A stretch of DNA of 42,254 bases from Clostridiales bacterium. GTDB taxonomy: Bacteria > Bacillota > Clostridia > Lachnospirales > Lachnospiraceae. Below are positions 1 through 9,022 of the stretch, piece after piece (position 1 is the first letter of the stretch; each line of letters opens with the position of its first letter). Both the position numbers and the translations under genes were made by a program. Below the pieces are notes generated by a model. It made no database searches. It saw nothing but the letters and a program-made list of their open reading frames with translations, and was not told where the DNA came from. The DNA lies in NCBI GenBank assembly GCA_018376135.1, contig JAHABX010000027.1, positions 1 to 42,254 of the forward strand, given 5' to 3'.

Positions 1-713
1 TCCAAATCCTGTCCGTTTTCACATGCTTTTGGAAGCACCTGCATAATATCCTGCGCCGCATGGACCGCAAGAATATTACTTACATAGTTTGCCCGTCTGG
101 AAACCAGAGCCTCCAGTGCATGGGTCAGTGCATCCAGACCGGTCTCTGCTGTAATACGTGCCGGCATGGATATGGTTACTTCCGGATCACAGATGGCGAT
201 ATCCGGCATCATCTCCATGTTTCCAAGCCCCTGCTTCATTCCGTTTTCATCCGTGATCACCACAGAACGGGATACCTCGCTGGCTGTACCGCTGGTAGAC
301 GGAATACAGCAGAAACGGGCTTTTTCACGGAGCTTCGGAAATGCATTCGGAGGAAGCACATCCGAGAATCTGGTAAGCTCCGGATGCTCATAGTAGATCC
401 ACATGGTCTTTGCAGCATCCATAACAGATCCGCCGCCCAATGCAACGATCAGATCCGGCTGAAACTCCTTCATCTCATCCGCTCCGCGCAGTACGGTTGA
501 AAAATGTGGATCCGGCTCCACTCCGGAGATCACCATCGTTTCGGCTCCGGTTTCTGCAAAATATTCTCTTACTTTATCCAGCATACCGCTTCTGATCATA
601 CTGGAGCCTCCGATTACGATCGAAACTTTTTTATATTTCATAGTCTTGATATATTCCAGGCAGCCTGCACCAAACATCAGCTCACTGCCGGCTAACTTCA
701 TCGGTCTCATCAT
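1..713 (-). CDS. Iron-containing alcohol dehydrogenase (3' end outside window)
   Basis: About 237 N-terminal residues of a group III, metal-dependent NAD(P) alcohol dehydrogenase are visible; the gene runs off the left edge. The nucleotide-binding stretch ALGGGSVMDAAK and the following PSTSGTASEVS segment are typical of the family, and DALTHALEAL supplies the first two metal ligands (Asp, His). The His ligands expected further on lie outside the window. Start: ATG at 713 (a second ATG follows directly) behind a GGAG-like site; it begins 26 bp after the BtpA gene. It is the last visible gene of the nucleoside-type operon, so it probably reduces an aldehyde made by that pathway. That role is inference; the substrate cannot be read from the sequence. 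Confidence 0.9.
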   Translation of the reverse strand, partial: MMRPMKLAGSELMFGAGCLEYIKTMKYKKVSIVIGGSSMIRSGMLDKVREYFAETGAETMVISGVEPDPHFSTVLRGADEMKEFQPDLIVALGGGSVMDAAKTMWIYYEHPELTRFSDVLPPNAFPKLREKARFCCIPSTSGTASEVSRSVVITDENGMKQGLGNMEMMPDIAICDPEVTISMPARITAETGLDALTHALEALVSRRANYVSNILAVHAAQDIMQVLPKACENGQDL

Positions 714-739
714 AGTTCTCTTTTCTCCAATTCTGTCGT

Positions 740-1525
740 TTATTTTGCTTCTATTACTTCTCTGACCAGTTCATAATCGATTGGATTCGTTAAAACCCCA
801 TCCTTTTTCAGACTGGAGCCAATGATGCACCCGTCAGCGATCCGGAGCTGTTCATGGATATTTTCGCGATTGACTCCGCTGCCCGCAAGTACCGGGATAT
901 TTACCGTCTTCTGCACCCTCTTCAGCATGTCGATGGGAGTCTCTGCACCGATTACTGCCCCTGTCACAATAATAGCATCTGCGCCATTTCCGGCCGCATC
1001 CTTCGCGCTCATCTCTGCGGTAATCTGAGAGTTCAGCATGGTTGCATGCTTCACCTGTACATCAGCCAGGATCTTCACATGCTCCAGCCCCATTTCCTTT
1101 CGGAAATTCATGCACTTATTGGCACATGGATATATAATTCCATCCGAAAAGATCACTGTATCCACAAATACCGGAACACGGACAAAATCCGCTCCGCAGA
1201 TGCCTGCAATTGACAATGCCGCTTCACAGTCATTAAATGCAGCGTCAATTCCAATAGGAATCTTTACTGCTTCACGCACCTTTACTGCTGCTGCTGTCAA
1301 AGCTGCTACCTGAGATTTTTCCAGTAAAGCTGTAAACGGGGTATCTCCCATATTTTCAACGATCAATGCATCCACACCGGCTTTTTCCAGGGTCACTGCA
1401 TCCTCCACTGCCCGATCAAGAATCTCCTGATAGTTCCCGGAAAAACCGCTGGTTCCGGGAAGCGGAAGACAATGCACCATACCGATCACCATGCCTGCTC
1501 CTCTTTTTAAATCAAACTGTCTCAT
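740..1525 (-). CDS. BtpA/SgcQ family TIM-barrel protein
   Basis: A 261-residue protein of the BtpA/SgcQ family (PF03437), single-domain (beta/alpha)8-type proteins. Family signatures seen are GMVHCLPLPG near residue 16, VENMGDTPF near 56, the FNDCEAAL segment in mid-protein, KILADVQVKHA, and a C-terminal phosphate-binding-like stretch VLAGSGVNRENI...GCIIGSSLKKDG. BtpA itself is known for a role in photosystem I biogenesis in cyanobacteria, but homologues in Firmicutes and enterobacteria sit in sugar or nucleoside operons and have no settled reaction. The ATG overlaps the stop of the upstream phosphorylase gene by 4 bp, so the two are translationally coupled. Given the barrel, the phosphate-site-like end and the adjacent kinase and dehydrogenase, an aldolase or isomerase acting on a sugar phosphate is possible, but this is inference. 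Confidence 0.9.
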   Translation of the reverse strand: MRQFDLKRGAGMVIGMVHCLPLPGTSGFSGNYQEILDRAVEDAVTLEKAGVDALIVENMGDTPFTALLEKSQVAALTAAAVKVREAVKIPIGIDAAFNDCEAALSIAGICGADFVRVPVFVDTVIFSDGIIYPCANKCMNFRKEMGLEHVKILADVQVKHATMLNSQITAEMSAKDAAGNGADAIIVTGAVIGAETPIDMLKRVQKTVNIPVLAGSGVNRENIHEQLRIADGCIIGSSLKKDGVLTNPIDYELVREVIEAK

Positions 1526-2298
1526 ACATTCTCCTTCTCGTCCTGTCCAACTGTCATATTGTGATAATTATAAATACCCTCCAGAGTCGTCCTGCAGAGA
1601 AGATCCTCTGCGTCCTTACGTTCCTGTCCTGCAAGAACCTGTTTCAGATTTTCCAAAACAGTAGTAATAGTAACTACACAGGTCTTTACACCCATCAGAC
1701 GTCCAACTGTCATCATGCATGCGGATTCCATATCAATACCGGTCACATGAAGCTTCTTCAATTCCTCAAATATACCTGACAGATCTCTTCCGTACTCCCT
1801 GGAAAATCTGGAATCATGCATCTGACTGTAGAATCCGTCCATGGTACAATTCATGCCATTCACATATTCTGCCCCCATCTGATGCACTGTTTTATTCATG
1901 ACCTGAACCAGATCAAAATCCGCCACTGCAGGATAGCTCTCCTCCACATAGGTACGGCTGGTCTGCTCTCTGCGCATTGCCGCAACCGGAATGATAAATT
2001 TGCCAAGCATATCATCCTGAAGCGCCATAACTGTACCCATCCGGACTGCCACCTTCATGCCTGCTTCATACATCTCTTCCATGGCAATTGCCGCACTTGG
2101 CGCCCCGATTCCTGTGGAGGTAACCGTAATACGAACTCCTTTATAGGTTCCTGTATAAGTATTGAACTCCCTCAAAAAGGCTACCTTCTGAGGATTCTCC
2201 AGATATTGACGGATCACCTCGATCCTCCACGGATCTCCTGAAAAAATCACATAATCCGCAATGGATTCCCTGTCCGCCCCCATATATAAAGTTTTCAT
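1522..2298 (-). CDS. Nucleoside phosphorylase, uridine phosphorylase-like
   Basis: A PNP_UDP_1-fold phosphorylase of about 258 residues. Family features are the phosphate-site motif GDPWR near residue 21, the NTYTGTYKG strand followed by TSTGIGAPSAAIAMEE, a VRMGT core strand, and IDMESACMM near residue 190 in the place of the ribose/base-contacting Glu-Met-Glu region. Enzymes of this family split a nucleoside with phosphate into base and (deoxy)ribose 1-phosphate in the cytoplasm. The exact substrate is not clear: the MES motif differs from the usual EMEAA of uridine phosphorylases. An alternative GTG at 2307 would add three residues; the ATG at 2298 is preferred because AGGAG lies 8 nt upstream. 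It sits between a PfkB kinase and a BtpA protein in the same operon. Confidence 0.88.
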   Translation of the reverse strand: MKTLYMGADRESIADYVIFSGDPWRIEVIRQYLENPQKVAFLREFNTYTGTYKGVRITVTSTGIGAPSAAIAMEEMYEAGMKVAVRMGTVMALQDDMLGKFIIPVAAMRREQTSRTYVEESYPAVADFDLVQVMNKTVHQMGAEYVNGMNCTMDGFYSQMHDSRFSREYGRDLSGIFEELKKLHVTGIDMESACMMTVGRLMGVKTCVVTITTVLENLKQVLAGQERKDAEDLLCRTTLEGIYNYHNMTVGQDEKENV

Positions 2299-2303
2299 CC
2301 TTC

Positions 2304-3251
2304 TCACTCCTGTCCTTTCAGTTCCTCTGCCTTCTGTTCAAGCTCCTGTACCGATGGAATATTCGTGCAGCATCCCACTTCCTGAATAACAAAGGATGCA
2401 AGTGCCGTTCCAAGCCGCAGGCACTCTTCTACCGGACGTCCATTCAGATATCCGTAAAGGAAACCGGATATATAGGCATCTCCTGAGCCTGTAGCATCTA
2501 CTACGCGCTCCACCCGGCATACCCCCACCCGGTGCTCGCGGATTCCGTCTGCTGTCCGCTCATAACAGATACTTCCGTCCTTTCCCAATGTGGTAATCAG
2601 GATCTGAACCTTTCCGATCTCAAACAACTCCCGGATTGATGTAAAATGGTACAGCTCTTCGATAATTCCGCATTCCACTTCATTTGTGAAAATAATACTG
2701 CTTTCTGTCAGAAGCTCTTTTAAAAACGCTTCCGGAAATGCATCAAAATCATCCTTCATGCCAAAAACCAGCGGAACATTGTGTTTTCTGCACTGCTCCA
2801 CGAAATACCCGTTGTCTTTGCGGCTTGCAACCGTCACAACGCCAAATCTCGCCTCTTCAAAGAATTCATCCGGCATGGGTTCTGCGTATTTTTCATCCAT
2901 AGATCCCGGATAGTACACTGTCACGTGATCATTATTATTATCCTGAAGAAGGTAACAGGTAGAGGTCGCCTCATCCTCCAGCACCCTTGTGCCTTCCAGA
3001 GGAACTCCCGCATCTTCCAGAAATGCACGGAATCCGTTATCCTCCCAGTCTTTTCCCACTCTCAGGACCGGCATTGACCGTTCGCCAAGCCTGCACAATG
3101 CCACGGAAATATTTACTGAACATCCCCCATAATAGATTCTGGTATTATCCGGATTGGTAACCAGAGAGGTATACCCCACCTGAAGGGGGGATGCAATTTT
3201 AATAATGTGATCCATACTCACATATCCGCTTGTCAGTATGTCATATTTCAT
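2304..3251 (-). CDS. PfkB family carbohydrate/nucleoside kinase
   Basis: A ribokinase-superfamily kinase of 315 residues. The N-terminal glycine motif GGCSVNISVALCRLG and the C-terminal ATP/anion-hole motif DATGSGDAYISGF are both present; the Asp of GSGDAY is the expected catalytic base. DATGSGD instead of DTTGAGD is seen in several nucleoside- or modified-sugar-specific branches, but specificity cannot be assigned. The start is set at ATG 3251 because TAAGGAGG sits 5 nt before it; an upstream in-frame ATG would overlap the isochorismatase gene. Placed with a phosphorylase and a nucleoside-type transporter, it may phosphorylate the sugar released or the nucleoside itself. Confidence 0.9.
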   Translation of the reverse strand: MKYDILTSGYVSMDHIIKIASPLQVGYTSLVTNPDNTRIYYGGCSVNISVALCRLGERSMPVLRVGKDWEDNGFRAFLEDAGVPLEGTRVLEDEATSTCYLLQDNNNDHVTVYYPGSMDEKYAEPMPDEFFEEARFGVVTVASRKDNGYFVEQCRKHNVPLVFGMKDDFDAFPEAFLKELLTESSIIFTNEVECGIIEELYHFTSIRELFEIGKVQILITTLGKDGSICYERTADGIREHRVGVCRVERVVDATGSGDAYISGFLYGYLNGRPVEECLRLGTALASFVIQEVGCCTNIPSVQELEQKAEELKGQE

Positions 3252-3261
3252 AGTTTCCTCC

Positions 3262-3828
3262 TTACAGCTCACCTGCTTCTAATTTTTCAAACAAGGTCTC
3301 GCTGTCCATTACCTGTCCCAGATATTTTCGGATATCCTCCAGATGCACCTGATTGACCGTGTCTGAATTCGTTGCCACACAATCACTGACCACGATTCCG
3401 TTATAATCCAGATAAAATGCATCTGTTACCGTTGCTCTGATACAGCAGTTTGTCTTTGTACCTACGATTATCAGATTATCGATTCCATTTTCCCGCAGCA
3501 CCAGATCCAGATCCGTAGCGAAAAATCCGCTGTAACGTCTTTTTCTTATCACATAATCCTTCTTTTCATCTACCGGCAGCATCGGATCGATCTCGATCCC
3601 AAAGGTTCCCTCCACACAGTTGGGACGCATTGCTGCAATCCTTCTGTCCTGCTTATCCCTTCGGTTGCAATGCTGCAGAAAAACGACAAGACACCCATAT
3701 TCTCTGCATTTATCCAGAACCTTCCGAATCTTTGGGAGTATTTCCCTGTTCTGGGGATAAAAGACCAGTCCTTCCGGGTCGGTAAAATCCTTTACCATAT
3801 CCACAATTAAAAGCGCTGTCTTCTCCAT
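3262..3828 (-). CDS. Isochorismatase-family cysteine hydrolase
   Basis: A 188-residue member of the isochorismatase/nicotinamidase superfamily, about the usual single-domain length. The triad is visible: Asp10 in LLIVDMVKDF, Lys96 in YVIRKRRYSG, and the nucleophile Cys129 in TKTNCCIRAT preceded by the typical cis-peptide loop (VGTKTN). Members hydrolyse amides or N-carbamoyl groups of nicotinamide, ureidoacrylate or similar small molecules. Within a nucleoside uptake and phosphorolysis operon it may open or deamidate a product of the freed base, for example a carbamoyl or ureido compound; this is inference. It starts 1 bp before the stop region of the permease gene and ends 10 bp before the kinase start. 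Confidence 0.88.
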   Translation of the reverse strand: MEKTALLIVDMVKDFTDPEGLVFYPQNREILPKIRKVLDKCREYGCLVVFLQHCNRRDKQDRRIAAMRPNCVEGTFGIEIDPMLPVDEKKDYVIRKRRYSGFFATDLDLVLRENGIDNLIIVGTKTNCCIRATVTDAFYLDYNGIVVSDCVATNSDTVNQVHLEDIRKYLGQVMDSETLFEKLEAGEL

Positions 3829-3829
3829 G

Positions 3830-4735
3830 TTAAAAACCTCTTACTTTCACATTTTTATGTTTGATATAGGATGCCGCAGCCAGGACTCCTATCATGAGCA
3901 CATACGGGAAACAGTCAAATAATCCTGCTGCATTTCCGGCATAGACACTCAGGTTCACTGCCAGCGCCCTGGATAATCCAAACAGTACCGCGTACACTGC
4001 TGACTGCACCGGTCTGCCCTGCCCGCAGTAGATAGCTGCGATTGCAATAAAACCACGTCCTGCCACCATATCGTTGGTAAAGAGTCCCAGCCTTTCAAGA
4101 GACAGGTTCATACCTCCCAGTGCACAGCCCACTGCACCGATCAGGATTGCTGCATATTTATAAAAGCCAGTCCGAAGACCAATCGCCTTTGCAGCCTCTT
4201 CACTCTCTCCCACGACCCGTACATAGACTCCGAACTTCGTGTGGTACATAAGTACATACATAAGAAAGATCATCAAAAATGCCAGGTAGGTAATAAACGG
4301 ATGCCCGCTCAGGATATCTCCCGCAAACGGAATCTTTTCCACCAGTGGAATATGAATTTTCAGCCGATTCAGGTCAAACTCCGACAGAATAATATTGGAA
4401 GCCCCCATCAGTACCAGAACAAATCCTGCAATCGCAGTCGAGATCATATTAACTGCAAGACCAATGATAATTACATTTCCCTTCATAGTCACACCAAGAA
4501 AAGCAAAGATCAGTCCGTAAAGCAGGGTACTTCCAATGGTAAGCAGCACTGTCAGCAGCATATTTCCTGTAAAATAATATGTAAGGATAGAGACAAACGC
4601 TCCGTTTAACATCATTCCCTCCAGCGAAATATTCAGCACATTCGCTTTATATGCGAACATTCCTCCCAGGACACATAAGATAATCGGCGCACTGTGGTAT
4701 ACACAATCATACAAAATGCTTTCCAAAAGCTGCAT
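3830..4735 (-). CDS. ABC transporter permease, nucleoside type (NupQ/YufQ-like)
   Basis: A hydrophobic protein of 301 residues with eight or more predicted membrane segments, of the BPD_transp_2 (LivH/RbsC-like) permease family. The sequence ALGGMNLSLERLGLFTNDMVAGRGFIA matches the EAA-like coupling region of the NupQ group, positioned about two-thirds along. It partners the permease just upstream (3 bp gap) and the double-ATPase, and with the BMP lipoprotein forms an importer in the cytoplasmic membrane. Related systems (YufOPQ/NupNOPQ, BmpA-NupABC, PnrA) import nucleosides. All neighbours are co-directional, so it is part of one operon. Confidence 0.9.
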   Translation of the reverse strand: MQLLESILYDCVYHSAPIILCVLGGMFAYKANVLNISLEGMMLNGAFVSILTYYFTGNMLLTVLLTIGSTLLYGLIFAFLGVTMKGNVIIIGLAVNMISTAIAGFVLVLMGASNIILSEFDLNRLKIHIPLVEKIPFAGDILSGHPFITYLAFLMIFLMYVLMYHTKFGVYVRVVGESEEAAKAIGLRTGFYKYAAILIGAVGCALGGMNLSLERLGLFTNDMVAGRGFIAIAAIYCGQGRPVQSAVYAVLFGLSRALAVNLSVYAGNAAGLFDCFPYVLMIGVLAAASYIKHKNVKVRGF

Positions 4736-4738
4736 ACA

Positions 4739-5806
4739 TCAGACCTCCTTTCTCTTTTTGCTGCATCCGAAGAGCTGAAATCTCTCGCTGACAAACTTCA
4801 CTGCCAGGAACAGTACGATCAGACCCTGAATCAATGCTACAATTTCCTTGGGAACATTTGTATACATATTGATACTGTCTGCTCCGGTCTTCAGTCCCGC
4901 ATAAAAAATTGCTGCGATCAGAATTCCAATGGGATCGTGTCCTCCCATCAGCGCGATCAGCATACCATCCCAGCCAAGTCCGGGACTTCCGGAGAAGGAC
5001 AGGGTATAACGATACTGATCCTCCAGCATCCAGCCGGCTCCTGCGATTCCTGCCAAAGCACCTGATATAGCCATGATGATCAGGATCTTCCGTCCCACAT
5101 TCATACCGGTAGCTTCTGCAAATTCAAAATTCTTTCCCATGGCAGTCACTTCGTATCCCAGCTTTGATTTTTTCATAACAACATACATGACTGCCAGAAT
5201 AAGCAGAACCAGGAAGAAGAAAAGCGTCAGTCTGGATTTTCCAAAGATCCGGACAAACATTGCCTCCTCACATACAACCCTTGTGCTTACATATCCGCTT
5301 CCGTCATCCCGGAAAACCGTAGTAGCCAGATACTCCAGTACCTTTGCCAGTGCATAATTCATCATCATGGTAACTACCATCTCATCTGCCCGGAACTTTA
5401 CCTTCAAAACTGCCGGAATCAGCGCAAATACAACGCCGCAGACAATTGCAACACCAAAGCAGATAAATTTTGCAGCCACTGAAGGCATTCCTGCAAGATT
5501 CGCACCTGCAATACCAGCGAAGAAACCGCCCATCAGCAGAGAACCTTCTACACCCATGTTATAAATATTGGCTTTAAATGTAATTGCAATTGCCAGACCA
5601 GACAACACCAGAGGACCGGCATAATGAAGAGTATTCTGAAAGCCAACAGAAGTAAAAAAGGATTTTTTCAGCAGGACGCCATATGCTTCCAGCGGATTTT
5701 CTCCTATGGCGAGCATAACGACCGCTCCAATTAAAAAGGCAAATATAATCGGAAGCAGACAGTTCAGAAGACTTCTGCATATTCCATTTAATTTCTTCTC
5801 TGTCAT
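4739..5806 (-). CDS. ABC transporter permease, nucleoside type (NupP/YufP-like)
   Basis: A 355-residue integral membrane protein of the BPD_transp_2 family; the first transmembrane segment lies near residues 13-35 and most of the rest is hydrophobic. The ATGMNVGRKILIIMAISGALAGIAGAGWM region carries the conserved glycine-rich coupling loop of the larger permease of BMP/Nup importers. The start overlaps the ATPase stop by 4 bp and the gene ends 3 bp before its partner permease. Length and pairing (about 355 plus about 300 residues) match NupP/NupQ-type heterodimers. The likely cargo is a nucleoside, judged by family and by the phosphorylase downstream. Confidence 0.9.
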   Translation of the reverse strand: MTEKKLNGICRSLLNCLLPIIFAFLIGAVVMLAIGENPLEAYGVLLKKSFFTSVGFQNTLHYAGPLVLSGLAIAITFKANIYNMGVEGSLLMGGFFAGIAGANLAGMPSVAAKFICFGVAIVCGVVFALIPAVLKVKFRADEMVVTMMMNYALAKVLEYLATTVFRDDGSGYVSTRVVCEEAMFVRIFGKSRLTLFFFLVLLILAVMYVVMKKSKLGYEVTAMGKNFEFAEATGMNVGRKILIIMAISGALAGIAGAGWMLEDQYRYTLSFSGSPGLGWDGMLIALMGGHDPIGILIAAIFYAGLKTGADSINMYTNVPKEIVALIQGLIVLFLAVKFVSERFQLFGCSKKRKEV

Positions 5807-7338
5807 TTTTCCGTCTCCTCTTCTTTTGAAATACCTGCCATCAGAAGTCCGACTCTCATCATATCCACGCTCTTAGGATCGATCTCACCTGATATTTTTC
5901 CCTTATGCATGACCAGCACCCGGTCTGACAGACTCATAATCTCCGGAAGTTCACTGGACACAAGAATCACGGCATTTCCGGCATTTCTGTATTTCAGAAT
6001 CTGACTGTGAATAAACTCTATGGAACCGATATCAACTCCTCTGGTAGGCTGGCATGCCAGCAGTAGAGACGGCTTCGCATCCAGCTCTCTTGCAATAATA
6101 ATTTTCTGTGCGTTTCCTCCGGATAAAGAGGCTACATTTCCATCGATATCACCTACCCGGATATCAAAATCACGGACTGCCCGGTCTCTCTTCTGATTGA
6201 TCTTTCTGCGGCTCAGGATACCTCCCCTGCAGACTCCCGGATCGCCCTGATAACCGGCGATGCAGTTGTCTCCAATGCTCATCTCACGGCACAGACCCTG
6301 AGCAAAGCGATCCTCCGGGATAATACCGATTCCCTTTTCTCTCAGCTTTTTGGGCCACTGATTGGTAATATCTTCTCCCTTAAAAATGATCCTTCCTTTT
6401 GTGGTCTCCATGAGTCCGCTGATGATCTTCACCAGCTCACTCTGTCCGTTTCCTTCTACACCTGCAATGCCCAGCACTTCGCCCTGACGAACCTGAAATG
6501 ACACATCACTTACACACTCTTTGCCAAACACATTCAACGTGGTGATACCCTGTGCTTCATAGATCACATCATGCTGCGGTGTCTCTTCCCTGTCGTTCTC
6601 TACCGTCAGCATAACGTCGCGTCCTACCATCATCTGCGCCAGTTCCTGTTCATTCGTATCCGCTGTGCGTGTTCCGCCTACTACTTTGCCATGCTTGATA
6701 ACCGTTACACTGTCCGATACCTCCATGACCTCTCTGAGCTTATGGGTAATGACAATTATTGTTTTTCCCCTCTTCTTCAGCTCCTTCAGGCTTGCAATCA
6801 GTTCATCGGCTTCCTGTGGTGTCAGAACTGCTGTCGGCTCATCCAGAATCAGAATATCCACATTCCGGTACAGCATCTTCAGAATCTCTACCCTCTGTCT
6901 GCTGCCCACCGAAATATCTTCGATCCGATCCAGCGGATCCAGCTCAAAATTATACTTCTTAATCAGTTCGCGAACCTTTTCAATCTCTGTCTTCTTGTCG
7001 ATCAGAAAGCTTTTTCCCCTGTTCTCTTCAATGCCAAGCATAATGTTCTCATACACGGTCAGGCTCGGCACCAGCTTAAAATGCTGGTGCACCATACCGA
7101 TGCCATGAGCGATCGCATCAATGGGACTCTTTAATTTTACTTCCTTCCCCGCAATCAATATCTTTCCTTCTGTAGGTTCCAGAAGTCCGTAGAGCATGTT
7201 CATCAACGTGGATTTTCCTGCTCCGTTTTCTCCTACAATACACTTGATCTCCTGTTTCTCCACAGAAAGATTGATATGGTCATTTGCGGTAAAATCCCCG
7301 AAACGCTTGGTCAGATCAATCGTCTGTATCATATTCAT
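5803..7338 (-). CDS. ABC transporter ATP-binding protein with two nucleotide-binding domains (NupO/YufO-like)
   Basis: A 511-residue protein with two fused ABC domains. Domain 1 (about 1-240) has Walker A GENGAGKST, signature ISVGSRQR and Walker B LILDEPTAVLTPQE. Domain 2 (about 260-500) has the degenerate P-loop GVEGNGQSE and the signature SLSGGNAQK, usual in this subfamily, which leaves one strong and one weak ATPase site. CQPTRGVDIG replaces the normal Walker B of domain 2, again as in the Nup/Yuf/RbsA-like group. The start overlaps the VOC gene stop by 4 bp, with a GGAAG site before the ATG. It energises the two permeases encoded next. Confidence 0.93.
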   Translation of the reverse strand: MNMIQTIDLTKRFGDFTANDHINLSVEKQEIKCIVGENGAGKSTLMNMLYGLLEPTEGKILIAGKEVKLKSPIDAIAHGIGMVHQHFKLVPSLTVYENIMLGIEENRGKSFLIDKKTEIEKVRELIKKYNFELDPLDRIEDISVGSRQRVEILKMLYRNVDILILDEPTAVLTPQEADELIASLKELKKRGKTIIVITHKLREVMEVSDSVTVIKHGKVVGGTRTADTNEQELAQMMVGRDVMLTVENDREETPQHDVIYEAQGITTLNVFGKECVSDVSFQVRQGEVLGIAGVEGNGQSELVKIISGLMETTKGRIIFKGEDITNQWPKKLREKGIGIIPEDRFAQGLCREMSIGDNCIAGYQGDPGVCRGGILSRRKINQKRDRAVRDFDIRVGDIDGNVASLSGGNAQKIIIARELDAKPSLLLACQPTRGVDIGSIEFIHSQILKYRNAGNAVILVSSELPEIMSLSDRVLVMHKGKISGEIDPKSVDMMRVGLLMAGISKEEETEK

Positions 7339-7802
7339 ATAGTTTCTTCCTTTCTCCTTGGCAAAAGTCTTCTCGTATCATCCAGCCTTAGAAAAGGTGC
7401 ATATGCTACTTCCCACGCGTATCCGTCCGGATCAAGGAAATATCCGGAATAACCGTCATAACCTCCCCAATCCTTCCATTGAGGCTTCTGATGTCCTGCC
7501 CCTCCGGCTTCAACAGCCATACGGTAGATCTCATCCACCTCATCCGGATCTGCCCCGTTAATTGCCATACTGAATCCATAGTATGGGCGTTTTGGACTGA
7601 CCGGCAGCAATGCATCTTTTGCCAGAAAATCATATTCTACCAGTCCAAGGGCAATATTATCCGTAATCATAAAGGTACACATTCCCGGATCTGAATCCGG
7701 TGAATGCTCCCATCCGAGTGCTTCATAGAACCGAACCGACCGTTCCACACTCTCTACCCCTAAAGTAAACATCGAAATACTATGTGCTCTTATCTTCTCC
7801 AT
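7335..7802 (-). CDS. VOC (glyoxalase/bleomycin resistance) family protein
   Basis: A 155-residue single VOC-fold protein. The opening ISMFTLGVESVERSVRFYEALGW and the closing YSGYFLDPDGYAWEVAYAPF are the two typical betaalphabetabetabeta module borders; the C-terminal Glu of WEVAY is the usual metal ligand position. VOC proteins include glyoxalase I, dioxygenases, epimerases and drug-binding proteins, so the activity is open. It is unusual that it sits between the substrate-binding lipoprotein and the ATPase of an ABC importer, overlapping the latter by 4 bp. This suggests a role tied to the imported compound, perhaps epimerisation or aldehyde handling (inference). Confidence 0.85.
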   Translation of the reverse strand: MEKIRAHSISMFTLGVESVERSVRFYEALGWEHSPDSDPGMCTFMITDNIALGLVEYDFLAKDALLPVSPKRPYYGFSMAINGADPDEVDEIYRMAVEAGGAGHQKPQWKDWGGYDGYSGYFLDPDGYAWEVAYAPFLRLDDTRRLLPRRKEETI

Positions 7803-7818
7803 TTTTCCCCTGCTTTTA

Positions 7819-8997
7819 CTACTTCATATTTACATGTGTGATAGCGGCTTCATCCAGCGTCTCCCCATTCTGTGCATTAGTCACCACAATCTCTCCACTC
7901 TTGATCTGTTCTGCAACCGTCTGTACCTTTCCAACGATTTCTTCCCAGAGCGTCTTATCTTCCACATGCTCTCCGATCACACTCATATCCGTGATACCGG
8001 TAGCTCCGGACTCCAGATTATAGCTCTGAAGGTTCTCCATATCCTGAATACTTCCGTCTGCATATGCCCGGGTGATCGTCTCCACCGGAACTCCGGTGAT
8101 CTTCAATACACTGGTCAGAATATAACCCGGCTGTGTGGCATCCAGATCCGCATCCACCTGAACAGCCAGCTTCTTCGCTTCTTTTGCCTTGGAGGTGATA
8201 CCGTCTCCTACCATACCGCAGTCTGCAAATACAATATTAGCTCCATTTCCATAGAAGGTTCCTGCAAGTGTGCTTCCGGTTGCAGAATCTGAAAATCCAG
8301 TGTCATATTTTGCGTAATAATCATAGGTCACACCAAGCTCTGCTGCTGCCTTCTCAATACCCTCCACAAATCCATAGGAGTATACAAGAATTCCGTTAGA
8401 GTTGGTTCCGCCTGCAAAGCCTGCAGCCCGTGCTTCACTCGTTGGTGTAAGATCATAATTTTCTCCAAAGAGCTGGTCCTGATTTTCGTTCATCAACACG
8501 TATGCATAACCTGCCAGATAGGAAGCCTCATGTACATCAAACAATACCGAAATTACATTTTCGTACTTTACGGAACCATCCTCCTTCACGTTCGGATTAT
8601 CATTGAATATTACAAACTCTGTCTCCGGATACTGTTCCGCGATTGCCATATTGCCGCCAACTCCGTTAACCAGTGCCTCAAAATCATATTCCAGACTGAA
8701 GATCAGGTTATATCCATCAGATGCCAGTGTCTCCAGAGCCTGTGCCACCCCATTGGTCGGCTCCACGATTTTATATTCTGCCCCTAATTCTTCTGCGACT
8801 GCCTTCAGAGTATCACAGGCAGACTTATTATATCCGGTGTCATTCTGTCCGGCCTCACTGCAGACAAACGCAACCTTCATATCACTTTCTGTTCCTGCAG
8901 ATGCATCGGTCCCTGCCGACTCCTTGCCGCCACAGCCCGCAACTAACGCTGCGATCAATGAAACCCCTAACAACAGTGCCATTAACTTTCCCTTCAT
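7819..8997 (-). CDS. BMP family (PnrA/Med-like) substrate-binding lipoprotein
   Basis: A 392-residue extracellular binding protein. The N-terminus is a lipoprotein signal (MKGKLMALLLGVSLIAALVAGC) with lipobox LVAGC and Cys22 as the lipidated residue, followed by a Gly/Ser/Ala linker. The body matches the Bmp family (PF02608): VAFVCSEAGQNDTGYNKSA near residue 43, the SLEYDFEALV stretch, and NIVFADCGMVGDGI around residue 255. Treponemal PnrA of this family binds purine nucleosides and other members bind guanosine or other nucleosides. It is placed directly after the regulator and before the VOC and ATPase genes, and serves the importer encoded by this operon. Confidence 0.93.
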   Translation of the reverse strand: MKGKLMALLLGVSLIAALVAGCGGKESAGTDASAGTESDMKVAFVCSEAGQNDTGYNKSACDTLKAVAEELGAEYKIVEPTNGVAQALETLASDGYNLIFSLEYDFEALVNGVGGNMAIAEQYPETEFVIFNDNPNVKEDGSVKYENVISVLFDVHEASYLAGYAYVLMNENQDQLFGENYDLTPTSEARAAGFAGGTNSNGILVYSYGFVEGIEKAAAELGVTYDYYAKYDTGFSDSATGSTLAGTFYGNGANIVFADCGMVGDGITSKAKEAKKLAVQVDADLDATQPGYILTSVLKITGVPVETITRAYADGSIQDMENLQSYNLESGATGITDMSVIGEHVEDKTLWEEIVGKVQTVAEQIKSGEIVVTNAQNGETLDEAAITHVNMK

Positions 8998-9022
8998 TTT
9001 TGCTCTCCTCCATACATAAAAA

